Shown: positions 1 to 9,150, numbered from the stretch's first letter. The stretch is 33,814 bases of DNA from Anaerobium acetethylicum (GCF_900096945.1 NZ_FMKA01000037.1:1-33814), one strand, 5' to 3'. The notes: generated from the letters alone by a model not told the origin. Numbers and translations: made by a program.

Positions 1-167
1 AGATTCAGGCACGAATACTTTTTGCACTTTTTTTGCTGGTACAAAATTTGTGGAAAAGACCTGCTGATTTTCAATCGGAAGCGATTTAATCAGCAAACAC
101 TATTTAGCGGGCGGAAAAAGCAATGCCTCGTTAAAGCAAATTTTTGCACATGATAGATAAAGTGTTT

Positions 168-196
168 TTGCAGAAATTACCATCTTTTGCTATTAT
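168..196 (+). promoter_or_regulatory. Predicted sigma-A promoter of the HAD gene
   Basis: TTGCAG (168-173) and TATTAT (191-196) are separated by exactly 17 bases, a good vegetative promoter spacing. It lies about 70 bases before the HAD start codon. The rest of 1-255 shows no gene. Confidence 0.5.
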
Positions 197-207
197 AAGG
201 ATAGGCT

Positions 208-249
208 TTTAAAGATGGGCGTTTAAAGATGGGCATTTAATGATGGCAA
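208..249 (+). repeat. Three tandem 14-bp repeats in the HAD leader
   Basis: Units at 208-221 (TTTAAAGATGGGCG), 222-235 (TTTAAAGATGGGCA) and 236-249 (TTTAATGATGGCAA) follow head to tail. The first two differ only in the last base and the third is more diverged. They lie between the predicted promoter and the ribosome site, so they would be in the 5' leader or at the transcription start. They could be a regulator site or simple slippage repeats. Confidence 0.6.
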
Positions 250-265
250 AAGGGGGATGACAATA

Positions 266-1099
266 ATGAACAAGTACAGAATGCTTTGCCTCGATATAGA
301 TGGAACGTTGCTGAATTCCAGGCATCAGATTTCAGAAGGCACAAAAAGGGCAATTCGTAAGCTGGATGATTCCGGCGACACTATAATTGTGCTGATTTCA
401 GCCCGCATGCCGAAAGGCATGAGATATCTGGCAGAAGAGCTGAATCTCAACAGTCCGCTTGTCAGTTATAATGGGGCTTACATAACGCAAGGGGATCAGA
501 TATTGCATGCGAGGACGATAAAATTGGAACAATGCATTACGATTTTTCAACTTGCCATTGAACGGGGGCTGCATGTGAGCCTGTACACAGAAGATCAGTG
601 GTACGTGGAGCATCTGGACAGCTGGGCATTACAGGAGAGCGAAATAACCGGGATTAAGCCGATTGTCATAGAATTTGAAAAGCTTTTTTCTGATTGGGAA
701 GCAGCGGGGAATACTCCAAATAAAATCCTGTGCATGGGGGAACCGGGCAACATTTCTGTCTTCGGGGAGAGGCTGAATTTCATGTTTGAGAAGAATCTGA
801 ATGTCTACCAGTCAAAACCGACCTATTTGGAAATTGTGTCGGCCGAAGCATCAAAAATCAATGCCATCGCTTATTTATGCGACAGATATCATATTAACAG
901 GGACGAGGTTGTTGCAGTCGGCGACAACTATAATGATATCAGCATGATTTCTTATGCCGGATTGGGTATTGCTATGGGGAATGCACCCGATGAGGTGAAA
1001 AAGTGTGCGGATTATGTGACCCTGTCGAACGATGAGGATGGGGTGGCATGGGTGATTGATGGGTTGGATTGCCGAAAAGGAATCGGATTGAATAAGTAA
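266..1099 (+). CDS. HAD-superfamily (Cof-type) sugar-phosphate phosphatase
   Basis: A cytoplasmic phosphatase of the Cof/HAD-IIB type, which usually acts on sugar phosphates. Motif I is DIDGT with the nucleophile Asp10 and acid/base Asp12. Motif II is VLISAR with Ser45. Motif IV is GDNYND with Asp220 and Asp224, which bind magnesium. The 277-residue length is normal for the family. An ATG at 257 is in frame, but the purine-rich ribosome site AAAGGGGG runs right up to it, so the ATG at 266 is better placed and is chosen here. Xylulokinase follows after 108 bases on the same strand, so a role in pentose-phosphate metabolism is possible. The real substrate cannot be read from the sequence. Confidence 0.85.
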   Translation: MNKYRMLCLDIDGTLLNSRHQISEGTKRAIRKLDDSGDTIIVLISARMPKGMRYLAEELNLNSPLVSYNGAYITQGDQILHARTIKLEQCITIFQLAIERGLHVSLYTEDQWYVEHLDSWALQESEITGIKPIVIEFEKLFSDWEAAGNTPNKILCMGEPGNISVFGERLNFMFEKNLNVYQSKPTYLEIVSAEASKINAIAYLCDRYHINRDEVVAVGDNYNDISMISYAGLGIAMGNAPDEVKKCADYVTLSNDEDGVAWVIDGLDCRKGIGLNK

Positions 1100-1166
1100 G
1101 TGATGGTGAAAAAGTACATGGGGATGATTATAAACCAAATGATTTTTACTTCAGATAAGAGAAAAG

Positions 1167-1186
1167 TTCTATAAAAAATTATAGAA
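1167..1186 (+). promoter_or_regulatory. Small inverted repeat in the xylB leader
   Basis: TTCTATAA and TTATAGAA form a perfect 8-bp inverted repeat around an AAAA loop, 21 bases before the xylulokinase ATG. It is too AT-rich and lacks a T run, so it is unlikely to be a terminator. It could be an operator or a leader hairpin. Confidence 0.3.
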
Positions 1187-1207
1187 ACCGAATGATAGGA
1201 GAAAATT

Positions 1208-2689
1208 ATGGCAACAATATTAGGAATTGATATAGGGACATCAAGTGCAAAAGCGATGCTGTTAGATATTGAGAAGGGCGTTATTGATACTGTTTCGGAA
1301 GGATATGAGGTAAGCATTCCGGAACCAGATCGTGCGGAACAGGACCCGCAGATATGGTGGGATGCTGTGGTTAATATCCTGGGGAATCTGAGGAATAAGC
1401 ACAGTGCGGAATTCTCACAAATCAAAAGTATCGGATTCTCAGGACAGATGCACGGGCTGGTTCCACTCGATTCTGAAGGCAATCCTGTCAGACCGGCAAT
1501 TTTATGGTTGGATCAAAGAGCAGAAGCGGAATTGGAAGAGATAAATAAGACACTGTCAGAAAAACAGATAGCAGATATTTTGCATAATCGCGTATTTAAC
1601 GGATTTGCACTGTCTTCCCTGTTGTGGATGAAAAATAATGAGCCGGATAATTTCAATAAGATAGCTTATGTCATGCAGCCAAAAGATTATATACGCTATA
1701 AAATTACCGGTGAAATCGGAGCGGAAGTAAGCGATGCGTCGGCTACGCTGCTGTTTGACGTGAGGAAGAGAAGATGGGCAGAGGAGCTGGTTCGGGAATT
1801 GGGAATTCCAGCATCGATATTCCCGAAATGTCTGGAGTCTGCCGATATAGCAGGATATGTGACGGAAGAAGCGGCAGAAATAACAGGTTTGGCAAAGGGG
1901 ATTCCAGCAGTATACGGGGCTGGAGACCAGCAGGCACAGAGCATCGGGAACGGGGCAGTCAGAGAAGGACTTGTCATTTGCAACATCGGAACCGGAGGAC
2001 AGATTTCTACTTATTCGGAAAAGGACATTTATGACAGCGAAATGCGGACACACACATTCTGTCACTGCATCAATAAGGCCTATACAATATTCGGAGCAAT
2101 TCTTTGCGGAGGAATGTCTTTGAAATGGCTGAAAAATAATATTCTGCATGTTGACAGTTTTGAGGAAATCAGCAGGCAGGCGGCCGAAATAGAGCCCGGA
2201 AGCGGAAATCTTTTATTCCTGCCTTATTTATCGGGTGAGAGGACACCACATATGAATCCACATGCAAAAGGAGTGTTCTTTGGGCTTCAGTTAGGCCACG
2301 ATTCGAGATATATGTCCAGAGCTGTAATGGAAGGCGTTACATTTGCATTAAAGGATTCCCTTGAAATCATCGAATCAATGGGGATAACGAGCGAACGGGT
2401 ATTGGCTTCGGGCGGTGCGGCTGTCAGCGAGGTATGGCTTCAGATACAGGCTGATATTTTTGATAAAGAGGTTCAGGTCTGCAAAGTAAAAGAGCAGGCT
2501 TGTCTTGGAGCCTGCATCTTAGGGGGAGTGGGAGCCGGATACTTCAAAAGCATAGAAGATGCCTGTAGCCGGTTCGTCGAATTTGAAGAAAAAGTATATA
2601 AACCGATCAGAAAAAATGTAGAGATTTATCAAGAGCATTATACGACGTTTAAAATGCTGTACGAGAAAACGAAAGAATTTATGCATTGA
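1208..2689 (+). CDS. xylB: Xylulokinase (FGGY carbohydrate kinase)
   Basis: Phosphorylates D-xylulose to D-xylulose 5-phosphate with ATP, feeding the pentose phosphate pathway. The protein begins with the FGGY phosphate-binding motif GIDIGTSSAK. It carries the xylulokinase signature SGQMHG at residues 78-83, then the WLDQRAEAE segment. Asp240 in GAGDQQAQ corresponds to the catalytic base of xylulokinases. The C-terminal ATPase half contains LASGGAAVSEVWLQIQAD. At 493 residues it is full length. An AGGAG ribosome site sits just before the ATG. No xylose isomerase is nearby, so xylulose must come from a gene elsewhere. Related FGGY kinases for other sugars are possible but the GQMHG motif favours xylulose. 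Confidence 0.9.
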   Translation: MATILGIDIGTSSAKAMLLDIEKGVIDTVSEGYEVSIPEPDRAEQDPQIWWDAVVNILGNLRNKHSAEFSQIKSIGFSGQMHGLVPLDSEGNPVRPAILWLDQRAEAELEEINKTLSEKQIADILHNRVFNGFALSSLLWMKNNEPDNFNKIAYVMQPKDYIRYKITGEIGAEVSDASATLLFDVRKRRWAEELVRELGIPASIFPKCLESADIAGYVTEEAAEITGLAKGIPAVYGAGDQQAQSIGNGAVREGLVICNIGTGGQISTYSEKDIYDSEMRTHTFCHCINKAYTIFGAILCGGMSLKWLKNNILHVDSFEEISRQAAEIEPGSGNLLFLPYLSGERTPHMNPHAKGVFFGLQLGHDSRYMSRAVMEGVTFALKDSLEIIESMGITSERVLASGGAAVSEVWLQIQADIFDKEVQVCKVKEQACLGACILGGVGAGYFKSIEDACSRFVEFEEKVYKPIRKNVEIYQEHYTTFKMLYEKTKEFMH

Positions 2690-2721
2690 AATATGACAGG
2701 AGGTAATAGAGGGAAACAAAA

Positions 2722-2796
2722 ATGAAAGTTGCGGAGGAGGAGCTCATAAAATTGGCAGAAAAAGCAAAAATTGATTTGAACGAGTATTTGAGGTAG
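2722..2796 (+). CDS. Possible 24-residue small ORF
   Basis: A short open frame starting MKVAEEELIK and ending LNEYLR follows xylulokinase by 32 bases. An AGGAGG lies 15 bases and a GAGGG about 8 bases before its ATG. It is highly charged and helical-looking. It may be a real small protein, a remnant of a longer gene, or chance. Apart from this, 2690-2932 shows no recognisable gene. Confidence 0.2.
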   Translation: MKVAEEELIKLAEKAKIDLNEYLR

Positions 2797-2932
2797 AAGA
2801 TGTAAGAGGATAGCTTGGGAATAAATAGAAGAGTGAAAGGCAGTTAAAGATGAATAGAGCAGTGAAATGGCGGAAGCGAAAAACCATTGAAGAAGCTGCG
2901 TTTTTGATACAACTCAAAAGGGGATAAAAAGA

Positions 2933-4039
2933 ATGCATGAATATTTTAACTATAATATTAAAGGTAAAAATGAGGACATTACAACTTTACTGGAAAAGAT
3001 TTCTGATCGGATTTGCGAGGATGCATACGAGGATACGTCAATACCTAGATTTCTGTTGGAAAATTCCAGTGATCTCTTGAAATACTGGGATGAGTCAAAA
3101 AAGAAATTCTTAAAGTTTCCAAAAACAGAAACTTCTATTACTATAGGGGACGACGAAGAAATGAATTACGGAGGAAAACTGGACTTTGAAGAAATAAATG
3201 ACTTTATGATTCAGCATGCTAAGAATCTTAATGTTTTAGGCGAATATGCAAATTCAACTGTCAGTTATGAAATCTGCGTCTTGATAAAAAACGGGCTTTC
3301 TAAGCAAATAGATAATTTTCAGCGTGATGAATATCTTGAGAATCTGTGTGTTCATGGGGATAAAAAAACTCGCACCAGCAATCCATGGTTCGGAGAAGAT
3401 TTTGAAGACTTGTTTGATTATGCCGAGAGGTCAGGAATCGATATAGACGATTTGAACCAATTCGAAGATTTGATTGAAGATCATGAGTTTTCTGGTCTTC
3501 GTGAGATTTTAGAAAAAGCTTTTATTTATGAATGTGAACCACTGAGTGATAGTATTGAACCTCTGCTTGAAGATGGTGTGAATGGGGTGTTTTTTAAAAA
3601 TAAGATAAAATTCAAGAAATTAATCTCGAATTTTGTTATCGAGCATGCAGGCGATGATAAACAATATGCAAGTTACGATGAAGGGAAAAAGACTGCTGTC
3701 ATTAGAGTAGAAGTTAAAGGTACTCAGCATGAAGGGCGCTCTTCACGTATTGAGAAGATATCAGTCGGAAAAATAGTTAATGTTGTTCGTGAGCCAAACA
3801 ATCCATATAATTCAAATAATCTTGCAGTATATAATACATTAGGTGAATCATTAGGTAATTTGCCAGCGGAGTTAGGGAATGCATTAAGTCCATTGATTGA
3901 TGGAAATGTGGCCGCTATTCAAAGTGCAAAAGCTAGCTATGTGGAACCACTATCACAAAGAAGCAAAAACGCAAAAAAAGCTATTCTATATGTTGAGTTA
4001 GCGATTAAACTTGAAGAGACAAGGCAAGATAATCAATAA
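2933..4039 (+). CDS. HIRAN-domain protein of unknown function
   Basis: A 368-residue soluble protein with no signal peptide or membrane segment. Residues about 258-350 fit a HIRAN domain: VKGTQHEGR, then VREPNNPYNSNNLAVYNT and LGNLPAELGNALSPLIDG. HIRAN domains in other proteins (for example HLTF/Rad5) bind DNA ends, and stand-alone bacterial forms are mostly uncharacterised. The N-terminal 250 residues are acidic, probably helical, and I do not recognise them. The gene is visibly more AT-rich than the glycosidase genes around it and does not fit the sugar theme, so it may have been acquired separately. It runs convergently towards the AraC gene at 4119, with no clear terminator in the 79 bases between them. 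Confidence 0.75.
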   Translation: MHEYFNYNIKGKNEDITTLLEKISDRICEDAYEDTSIPRFLLENSSDLLKYWDESKKKFLKFPKTETSITIGDDEEMNYGGKLDFEEINDFMIQHAKNLNVLGEYANSTVSYEICVLIKNGLSKQIDNFQRDEYLENLCVHGDKKTRTSNPWFGEDFEDLFDYAERSGIDIDDLNQFEDLIEDHEFSGLREILEKAFIYECEPLSDSIEPLLEDGVNGVFFKNKIKFKKLISNFVIEHAGDDKQYASYDEGKKTAVIRVEVKGTQHEGRSSRIEKISVGKIVNVVREPNNPYNSNNLAVYNTLGESLGNLPAELGNALSPLIDGNVAAIQSAKASYVEPLSQRSKNAKKAILYVELAIKLEETRQDNQ

Positions 4040-4118
4040 GCTAAGCGACGATTTCGCCATGTTGTATATGTCTGGAAAAGATTTCAACTAACCATGGAAA
4101 GAACCGGTGAAGCAGAAT

Positions 4119-5147
4119 TCATAGCACATGCTCCTTTCGATATCTTCCGGGCGTCATTCCGACCTTTTTCCTGAACAGATTGGTAAAGTTGTTCACATCA
4201 TGGATGCCGACCATATGTGCAACCTGATTTGCAGAAAACTGGCTTGATTCAAGCAGTTTCTTAGCCTGCTCGATCCGCAGCTGGATAAGGTAGTCGTTTG
4301 GAGCATATCCGGTATATTTCTTGAATTCCCTGGTCAGATGGGAGCGGCTGATTCCGGAGAACTTTGATAAATATTCCACAGTCAGGTCAGCGGAAAAATT
4401 GTTTTCCATATAGCCGATCAGGTACTGCATGTTTTCCGGCATAGCGACGCTTTTGTCGGAACTGTGCAGGGAGGAAGCAAGCAGATCTGTCAGGATGGCG
4501 CTCAGACAATGGGATGCCTGCCAGTCGCGATAGGGCTGGGCAGTGCTGTAAATGGCAAGCAGGTGTTCCAGGCTGGACTGGTAATTACCGGTAATGCTCT
4601 GTGAGAACAGGGCAGAACCATTCTGCATATACTGCTCGAACAGAGGGGAAATCAGAGGTCCGTTGATGTGAAGGACACTGTGGGTCCAGTTATCCCCGGT
4701 CGTTTTGTACATGTGCGGCTTCATGCAGTCGATCAGGAAACCGTCTCCTTCACCCAGATGGTATTTCTTCCCTTCATATTCCAGGATGCCATTGCCGCTA
4801 TATGTGTACAGGATAAGGTAAGAGGCGTACTCAGAACGTTTCGTAAAGAAGTTCCGGCCGCAGTGAAAGATGCTGAAGGCTTCCAGGTGATACAGGTTCT
4901 GCAATGCAAATTCGGATATCGGCGGACGGAAGAAAGACTGCAGTTTTCCAGTAATCAGAAAATCGGCATGCTGCATATTGGCAGGCAGATCATCGGAGGT
5001 TCCAAACTCCTCCAGGAAAAGCAGGGGATGTGATGCCGCATTCTGCCAGGCTTCCTGCTTCAGCCGGGGAATATGCCGGATATCAATCTTGTTAGGCGTA
5101 ACGGGCTCTTCTGTCTCATAAGTATAAAATCGGATATTTTCAAACAT
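4119..5147 (-). CDS. AraC-family regulator with N-terminal cupin domain
   Basis: A 342-residue transcription factor. The N-terminal half looks like an AraC sugar-sensing cupin (YEGKKYHLGEGDGFLIDCMKP). The last ~100 residues carry the two helix-turn-helix motifs of AraC/XylS proteins, including LSKFSGISRSHLTREFKKYTG and the closing FTNLFRKKVGMTPGRYR. The open frame extends upstream to 5273, but that part reads as a hydrophobic translation of AT-rich intergenic DNA. The ATG at 5147 has GGAGGG six bases before it and is chosen. It is divergent from the GH106-like hydrolase gene, which it probably activates in response to a sugar. Confidence 0.88.
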   Translation of the reverse strand: MFENIRFYTYETEEPVTPNKIDIRHIPRLKQEAWQNAASHPLLFLEEFGTSDDLPANMQHADFLITGKLQSFFRPPISEFALQNLYHLEAFSIFHCGRNFFTKRSEYASYLILYTYSGNGILEYEGKKYHLGEGDGFLIDCMKPHMYKTTGDNWTHSVLHINGPLISPLFEQYMQNGSALFSQSITGNYQSSLEHLLAIYSTAQPYRDWQASHCLSAILTDLLASSLHSSDKSVAMPENMQYLIGYMENNFSADLTVEYLSKFSGISRSHLTREFKKYTGYAPNDYLIQLRIEQAKKLLESSQFSANQVAHMVGIHDVNNFTNLFRKKVGMTPGRYRKEHVL

Positions 5148-5210
5148 AATGCCCTCCATTAAAAAGCACAATAATATGATAAATAGATACAATAAGATGA
5201 TTACAATAGT

Positions 5211-5238
5211 ATTATACCGTATTATCATAGAAGTACAA
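5211..5238 (-). promoter_or_regulatory. Predicted promoter of the AraC gene at 4119
   Basis: Reading the minus strand, TTGTAC (5238-5233) and TATAAT (5216-5211) are 16 bases apart. It lies about 65 bases upstream of the chosen AraC start. Confidence 0.5.
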
Positions 5239-5259
5239 TACAATGATGAAAATGAGTAG

Positions 5260-5293
5260 CTGTGAGGTTGCAAGTCACAGAGTGAACGGTAAC
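5260..5293. repeat. Palindromic repeat in the AraC/GH106-like divergent region
   Basis: CTGTGA (5260-5265) pairs with TCACAG (5275-5280). Directly after it comes GTGAACGGTAAC (5282-5293). The same 12 bases occur upstream of the UroD-family gene at 29149 (29113-29124). It lies between the two divergent promoters, so it could be an operator or a member of the GTAACTRTTC repeat family found elsewhere in the window. Confidence 0.4.
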
Positions 5294-5311
5294 ACTATCA
5301 GTCCTCAGTCT

Positions 5312-5340
5312 TTGAACATAACGGAAACAGGACTTACTAT
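5312..5340 (+). promoter_or_regulatory. Predicted promoter of the GH106-like gene
   Basis: TTGAAC (5312-5317) and TACTAT (5335-5340) are 17 bases apart and lie 38 bases before the chosen start codon. Confidence 0.5.
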
Positions 5341-5378
5341 TTATTTTTATGATTTAATCAGGAAGGATGATTCTACTT

Positions 5379-8093
5379 ATGAATGCGAAGATAACAGATC
5401 TGTTGTTAAACAGAGGCGGCAATTATATTCTGCCATTTTTCTGGCAGCACGGCGAGGACGAGGCAACGTTAAGAAAATACATGGAGGTCATCGATGAAGC
5501 GAGCATCAAGGCTGTCTGTGTGGAGAGCCGTCCGCATCCGGATTACTGCGGTCCGAAATGGTGGGAGGATATGGATATCATTATGGAGGAAGCCAGAAAG
5601 CGTGACATGAAGGTGTGGATTCTGGATGACAGCCATTTTCCGACAGGATTTGCAAACGGGGCTATGGAAAGCCAGCCGGACGAGCGGTGCCGGCAGAGTA
5701 TCTGCTGCAGGACCTATGACTGCGCGGGCAAGGAAGAACTGCAGATAAGTCAGGATGAAATCCTGCATCCGGATGAATTCAAACCATCCATGATTGAGGA
5801 GATGATTGCGAAGGAAAGAGGCGGCGCGAAACAGCGCCAATTTGAGGATGACAGGCTGATCGGGCTGTATGCGGTCCGCACGGATGCGGAGAAGAATGGA
5901 TTTCTTGAGGAAGCGTATCGCATCGATCTTATGGGGCGGCTGGAAGACAACATTTTATCATGGAAGGTGCCGGAAGGCAGCTGGAAGGTCTATGCACTTC
6001 ACCTGACCAGGAACAGGGGACCCCATCGCAATTACATCAATATGATGGACAGGGCATCCTGCAAAGTTCTGCTGGATGCCGTTTATGAGACGCATTATGC
6101 GCATTATAAGGAGGATTTCGGAAAGACGCTGGCCGGATTCTTTTCCGATGAGCCTGAGCTTGGAAATGGCCATCTGTATGTGCACGGCAATGTCCTGGGC
6201 GTGGAGGATGACCTGCCGTGGAGCATGGAGCTGGAGGAAATCCTGAAAAAGGAATTCGGGCCGGATTTCACGGCGTATATGGCGCTTCTCTGGGAAGATG
6301 GAGCGGATGCATCCATCAAAGCGAAGATACGCTATGCCTATATGGATGCAGTATCGCGTCTGGTGGAAGAGGATTTTTCCATGCAGATGGGCAGCTGGTG
6401 CCGCGAGCGTGGAGTGCAGTATATCGGACACATGATTGAGGATAACAACCAGCATGCCCGTACAGGATCATCCCTGGGCCACTTTTTCAGGGGGCTGGGA
6501 GGACAGGATATGGCAGGCATCGATGATATCGGTGGGCAGGTGTTTCCGCAGGGAGAAGATATTTCCTATGACAAAGGGCCTTTCCAACGCCGCGACGGGG
6601 AATTCTACCACTATATGCTTGGAAAACTTGGAAGTTCCCATGCTGCTATCGATCCGCTGAAGAATGGGGATTCCATGTGTGAAATTTTTGGAGCCTATGG
6701 CTGGTCGGAAGGAGTACGCCTGGAAAAATATCTGGTCGATCATTTCGTGGTGCGCGGAATCAACCATTTTGTGCCTCATGCTTTTAGCGCCAAAGCCTTT
6801 CCAGATCCGGACTGCCCGCCGCATTTCTATGCCCATGGTAATAATCCGCAGTACCGCCATTTCGGAAAGCTCATGGCATATACGAACCGTGTCTGCGAGC
6901 TGATCAGCGGAGGAAGGCATGTCTCGCCGGTTGCGGTTCTGTACCACGGAGAGGGGGAATGGACCGGAACATGCATGTTCTCCCACAAGGTGGGGCATGT
7001 GCTTGCAGACAGTCAGATCGAATACGACTACATTCCGCAGGATGTGTTTGCCGAGCCGGAGAGATTCAAGACATCGCTGCGGAATGGGATGCTGGCTGTA
7101 AATACCCAGGAATACAGAGCTGTTATCGTTCCGACCATGCAGTTCGTGACGAAACGATTTGCCGAATATGTTGCCGCTATGTGCAAAGCCGGGGTGCTGG
7201 TATATTTTGTGGCTGCATATCCGGAAGGGATCTGCAATCTTGCCGCGGAGGAAGCTACATCAGCCGGCAGTCTTGTGGATGGCATGAAGACAGCAGGATT
7301 GATTGAGCTTTCGGACATCATTTCCGAGCTTAGGGCGAACAAGGTTGGGGATCTCGTGGTCGTGCCGGAAAACAACAGGCTGCGTTATTATCACTATGAA
7401 CATCATGACGGCACAGGCATATATCTGTTTGTAAATGAAGGGACGGAGGTTTATGAGGGAGAAGTGATGCTGGACGACAGCAGAACCTGCTACCGGTATG
7501 ATGCATGGGAGAACTGTCTGGGAAGAGCAGACTATGCAGAGGGCAGGCTGAAGGTTGCAGTAGAGCCGATGAAGAGCCTGATTGTCGTATTCGACAAGAA
7601 TGTGACAGTGGATGAAATCGAAGCCTTTATCACAGCGGCGCCGAAGGCGGAAGGCACAGAGATACCGCTGAACGGCAGCTGGAGGCGAAGCATCTGCAGA
7701 AGCATCGATTATCCGGATTTTAGAAGCGGGAAGGAAATCACACTGCCTGATAAATTGGAAGTCGAGGAACCGGAATTTTCCGGGTTTGTCCGTTATGAGA
7801 ATTCCTTTGATCTTACAGAAAAATCAGCGGCGGTTCTTCAGATCACTGACGCATATGAAGGTGTCGAGGTATTTGTGAACGGGAAGAGCCTTGGCATTCA
7901 GGTCGTGGCGCCTTATGTGTATGATATGACGGATGCCGTAAAAGAAGGAAGAAACCAGGTCGCAATTGAAGTGGCAACCACGCTGGAACGGGAGATGTCC
8001 AAGATCCCGTCCATGTTCGGAATGCCGGCAGAGCCGGTCTGCCCGTCGGGGATCAATGGGGTGGTGAAGATTATCCGGATTCAGGTTTCCTGA
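5379..8093 (+). CDS. GH106-like glycoside hydrolase, probable alpha-L-rhamnosidase
   Basis: A 904-residue cytoplasmic protein without a signal peptide. The first two thirds look like a TIM-barrel hydrolase related to family GH106 (PKWWEDMDIIMEEARKRDMK, then GFFSDEPELGNG with the acidic pair Asp257-Glu258). A beta-sandwich sugar-binding domain of the GH2/GH106 kind follows at about 785-890 (FVRYENSFDLTEK, EGVEVFVNGKSLG). GH106 enzymes remove L-rhamnose, which suits a rhamnogalacturonan locus, but this subgroup is distant from characterised members and the substrate is inferred from context. An ATG at 5367 is in frame, but GGAAGG overlaps its position and is well spaced for the ATG at 5379. A strong hairpin follows the stop codon. 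Confidence 0.7.
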   Translation: MNAKITDLLLNRGGNYILPFFWQHGEDEATLRKYMEVIDEASIKAVCVESRPHPDYCGPKWWEDMDIIMEEARKRDMKVWILDDSHFPTGFANGAMESQPDERCRQSICCRTYDCAGKEELQISQDEILHPDEFKPSMIEEMIAKERGGAKQRQFEDDRLIGLYAVRTDAEKNGFLEEAYRIDLMGRLEDNILSWKVPEGSWKVYALHLTRNRGPHRNYINMMDRASCKVLLDAVYETHYAHYKEDFGKTLAGFFSDEPELGNGHLYVHGNVLGVEDDLPWSMELEEILKKEFGPDFTAYMALLWEDGADASIKAKIRYAYMDAVSRLVEEDFSMQMGSWCRERGVQYIGHMIEDNNQHARTGSSLGHFFRGLGGQDMAGIDDIGGQVFPQGEDISYDKGPFQRRDGEFYHYMLGKLGSSHAAIDPLKNGDSMCEIFGAYGWSEGVRLEKYLVDHFVVRGINHFVPHAFSAKAFPDPDCPPHFYAHGNNPQYRHFGKLMAYTNRVCELISGGRHVSPVAVLYHGEGEWTGTCMFSHKVGHVLADSQIEYDYIPQDVFAEPERFKTSLRNGMLAVNTQEYRAVIVPTMQFVTKRFAEYVAAMCKAGVLVYFVAAYPEGICNLAAEEATSAGSLVDGMKTAGLIELSDIISELRANKVGDLVVVPENNRLRYYHYEHHDGTGIYLFVNEGTEVYEGEVMLDDSRTCYRYDAWENCLGRADYAEGRLKVAVEPMKSLIVVFDKNVTVDEIEAFITAAPKAEGTEIPLNGSWRRSICRSIDYPDFRSGKEITLPDKLEVEEPEFSGFVRYENSFDLTEKSAAVLQITDAYEGVEVFVNGKSLGIQVVAPYVYDMTDAVKEGRNQVAIEVATTLEREMSKIPSMFGMPAEPVCPSGINGVVKIIRIQVS

Positions 8094-8176
8094 CGCCTGA
8101 TTGAAGATACGGTACATATTTGTCATATTGCAGATACACAGACGGAATATACAAAAAAATTTTATAATAATATTTT

Positions 8177-8215
8177 AGAAGCCATTATGGAGTAAAGAAC
8201 TCTATAATGGCTTCT
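8177..8215. terminator. Bidirectional terminator hairpin
   Basis: A 17-bp inverted repeat (8177-8193 with 8199-8215, one G-U pair, 5-nt loop) lies between the convergent GH106-like and AraC genes. The T run after it is short on the plus strand. On the minus strand an AT-rich stretch follows. It probably ends transcripts from both sides. The remaining bases of 8094-8278 show no gene. Confidence 0.6.
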
Positions 8216-8278
8216 TTGCGCTCAGGAAAATCCATGAATGATGGTTCTTGATGCTTACTGCACAGCAGTAACAATTAT

Positions 8279-9106
8279 TTATACCCCATGCAATTTCCTG
8301 AATTCTCCGGGAGTCATTTTTTCTGCTTTTTTGAATACTTCACAAAAGTAACTTATGTTATCATATCCGCAAAATCCAGCTATTTCTTTAATAGACAAAT
8401 TTTTATGGTTTAAAATCATTTCCTTGCTATTCTTTACCCTTACGCTGTTAATATATTCGAAAATACGTATGCCGGTAATCTTTTTAAATAGTGAACAGAG
8501 ATATTGGGGAGTTAAATCTGAAACCTCGGATAATTCCTGTAATGTAATCACCTTATTATAATTGTCTTCTACAAAGTCAAAAACGGGTTTAAGCTTGGTA
8601 TACTGGTCCATCTTAAGGTCATTCTTAGAGGTATGCCCAAAGGCTATAAGATCCATTATTATGCCATATACTATTTTTGAACACTCCAGACTTTTCATTG
8701 CATTGCTGGATTGAGCCAGGAATAAGACTTTTTCCATTGCCTTCAATGTAATATCCGGACGGGAAATGGTTAAAACCGGAGAGTCAGCTATTTCTATATT
8801 GTTAAATACCTGTTCTGCGGCAAAGCCTCCTATTGAAATCCAGCTTATTTCCCAAGGTTCTGTCAAAGCATAATATTCATGGGGAACATTGGGAAGAAGG
8901 AGCATGCCCTGATTTTCAACTACTGTATATTTCTTATTATTAATCAGCAGTTCACCAGACCCATGTTTGCACTGTAGCCATTGAATATGACGATAACCAT
9001 TTTGCCTTTTGATATGCTCCTGAATATGATTACAGCCAACACTGGCAAGAAAAACAGGGACTGTTAATTCTAAATCCGTAATTACTGGGAATACTATATT
9101 TGTCAT
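8279..9106 (-). CDS. AraC-family regulator
   Basis: A 275-residue regulator. The N-terminal cupin-like part includes GSGELLINNKKYTVVENQGM and the conserved LPNVPHEYYA. The C-terminal ~100 residues hold the AraC double helix-turn-helix (LSEVSDLTPQYLCSLFKKITG and FCGYDNISYFCEVFKKAEKMT). A GTG at 9115 is in frame but sits inside the ribosome site. AAGGTGG is well placed for the ATG at 9106. The gene is divergent from the GH42 beta-galactosidase, which it probably controls. Confidence 0.88.
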   Translation of the reverse strand: MTNIVFPVITDLELTVPVFLASVGCNHIQEHIKRQNGYRHIQWLQCKHGSGELLINNKKYTVVENQGMLLLPNVPHEYYALTEPWEISWISIGGFAAEQVFNNIEIADSPVLTISRPDITLKAMEKVLFLAQSSNAMKSLECSKIVYGIIMDLIAFGHTSKNDLKMDQYTKLKPVFDFVEDNYNKVITLQELSEVSDLTPQYLCSLFKKITGIRIFEYINSVRVKNSKEMILNHKNLSIKEIAGFCGYDNISYFCEVFKKAEKMTPGEFRKLHGV

Positions 9107-9150
9107 ACTTACCACCTTAATATTGTGTTATTCATCTTAAAATGCTTAGA

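Noticed and set aside
5148-5273. Hydrophobic N-terminal extension of the AraC protein at 4119
   Set aside because: It is AT-rich intergenic DNA containing the gene's own promoter, and a good GGAGGG site points to the ATG at 5147.
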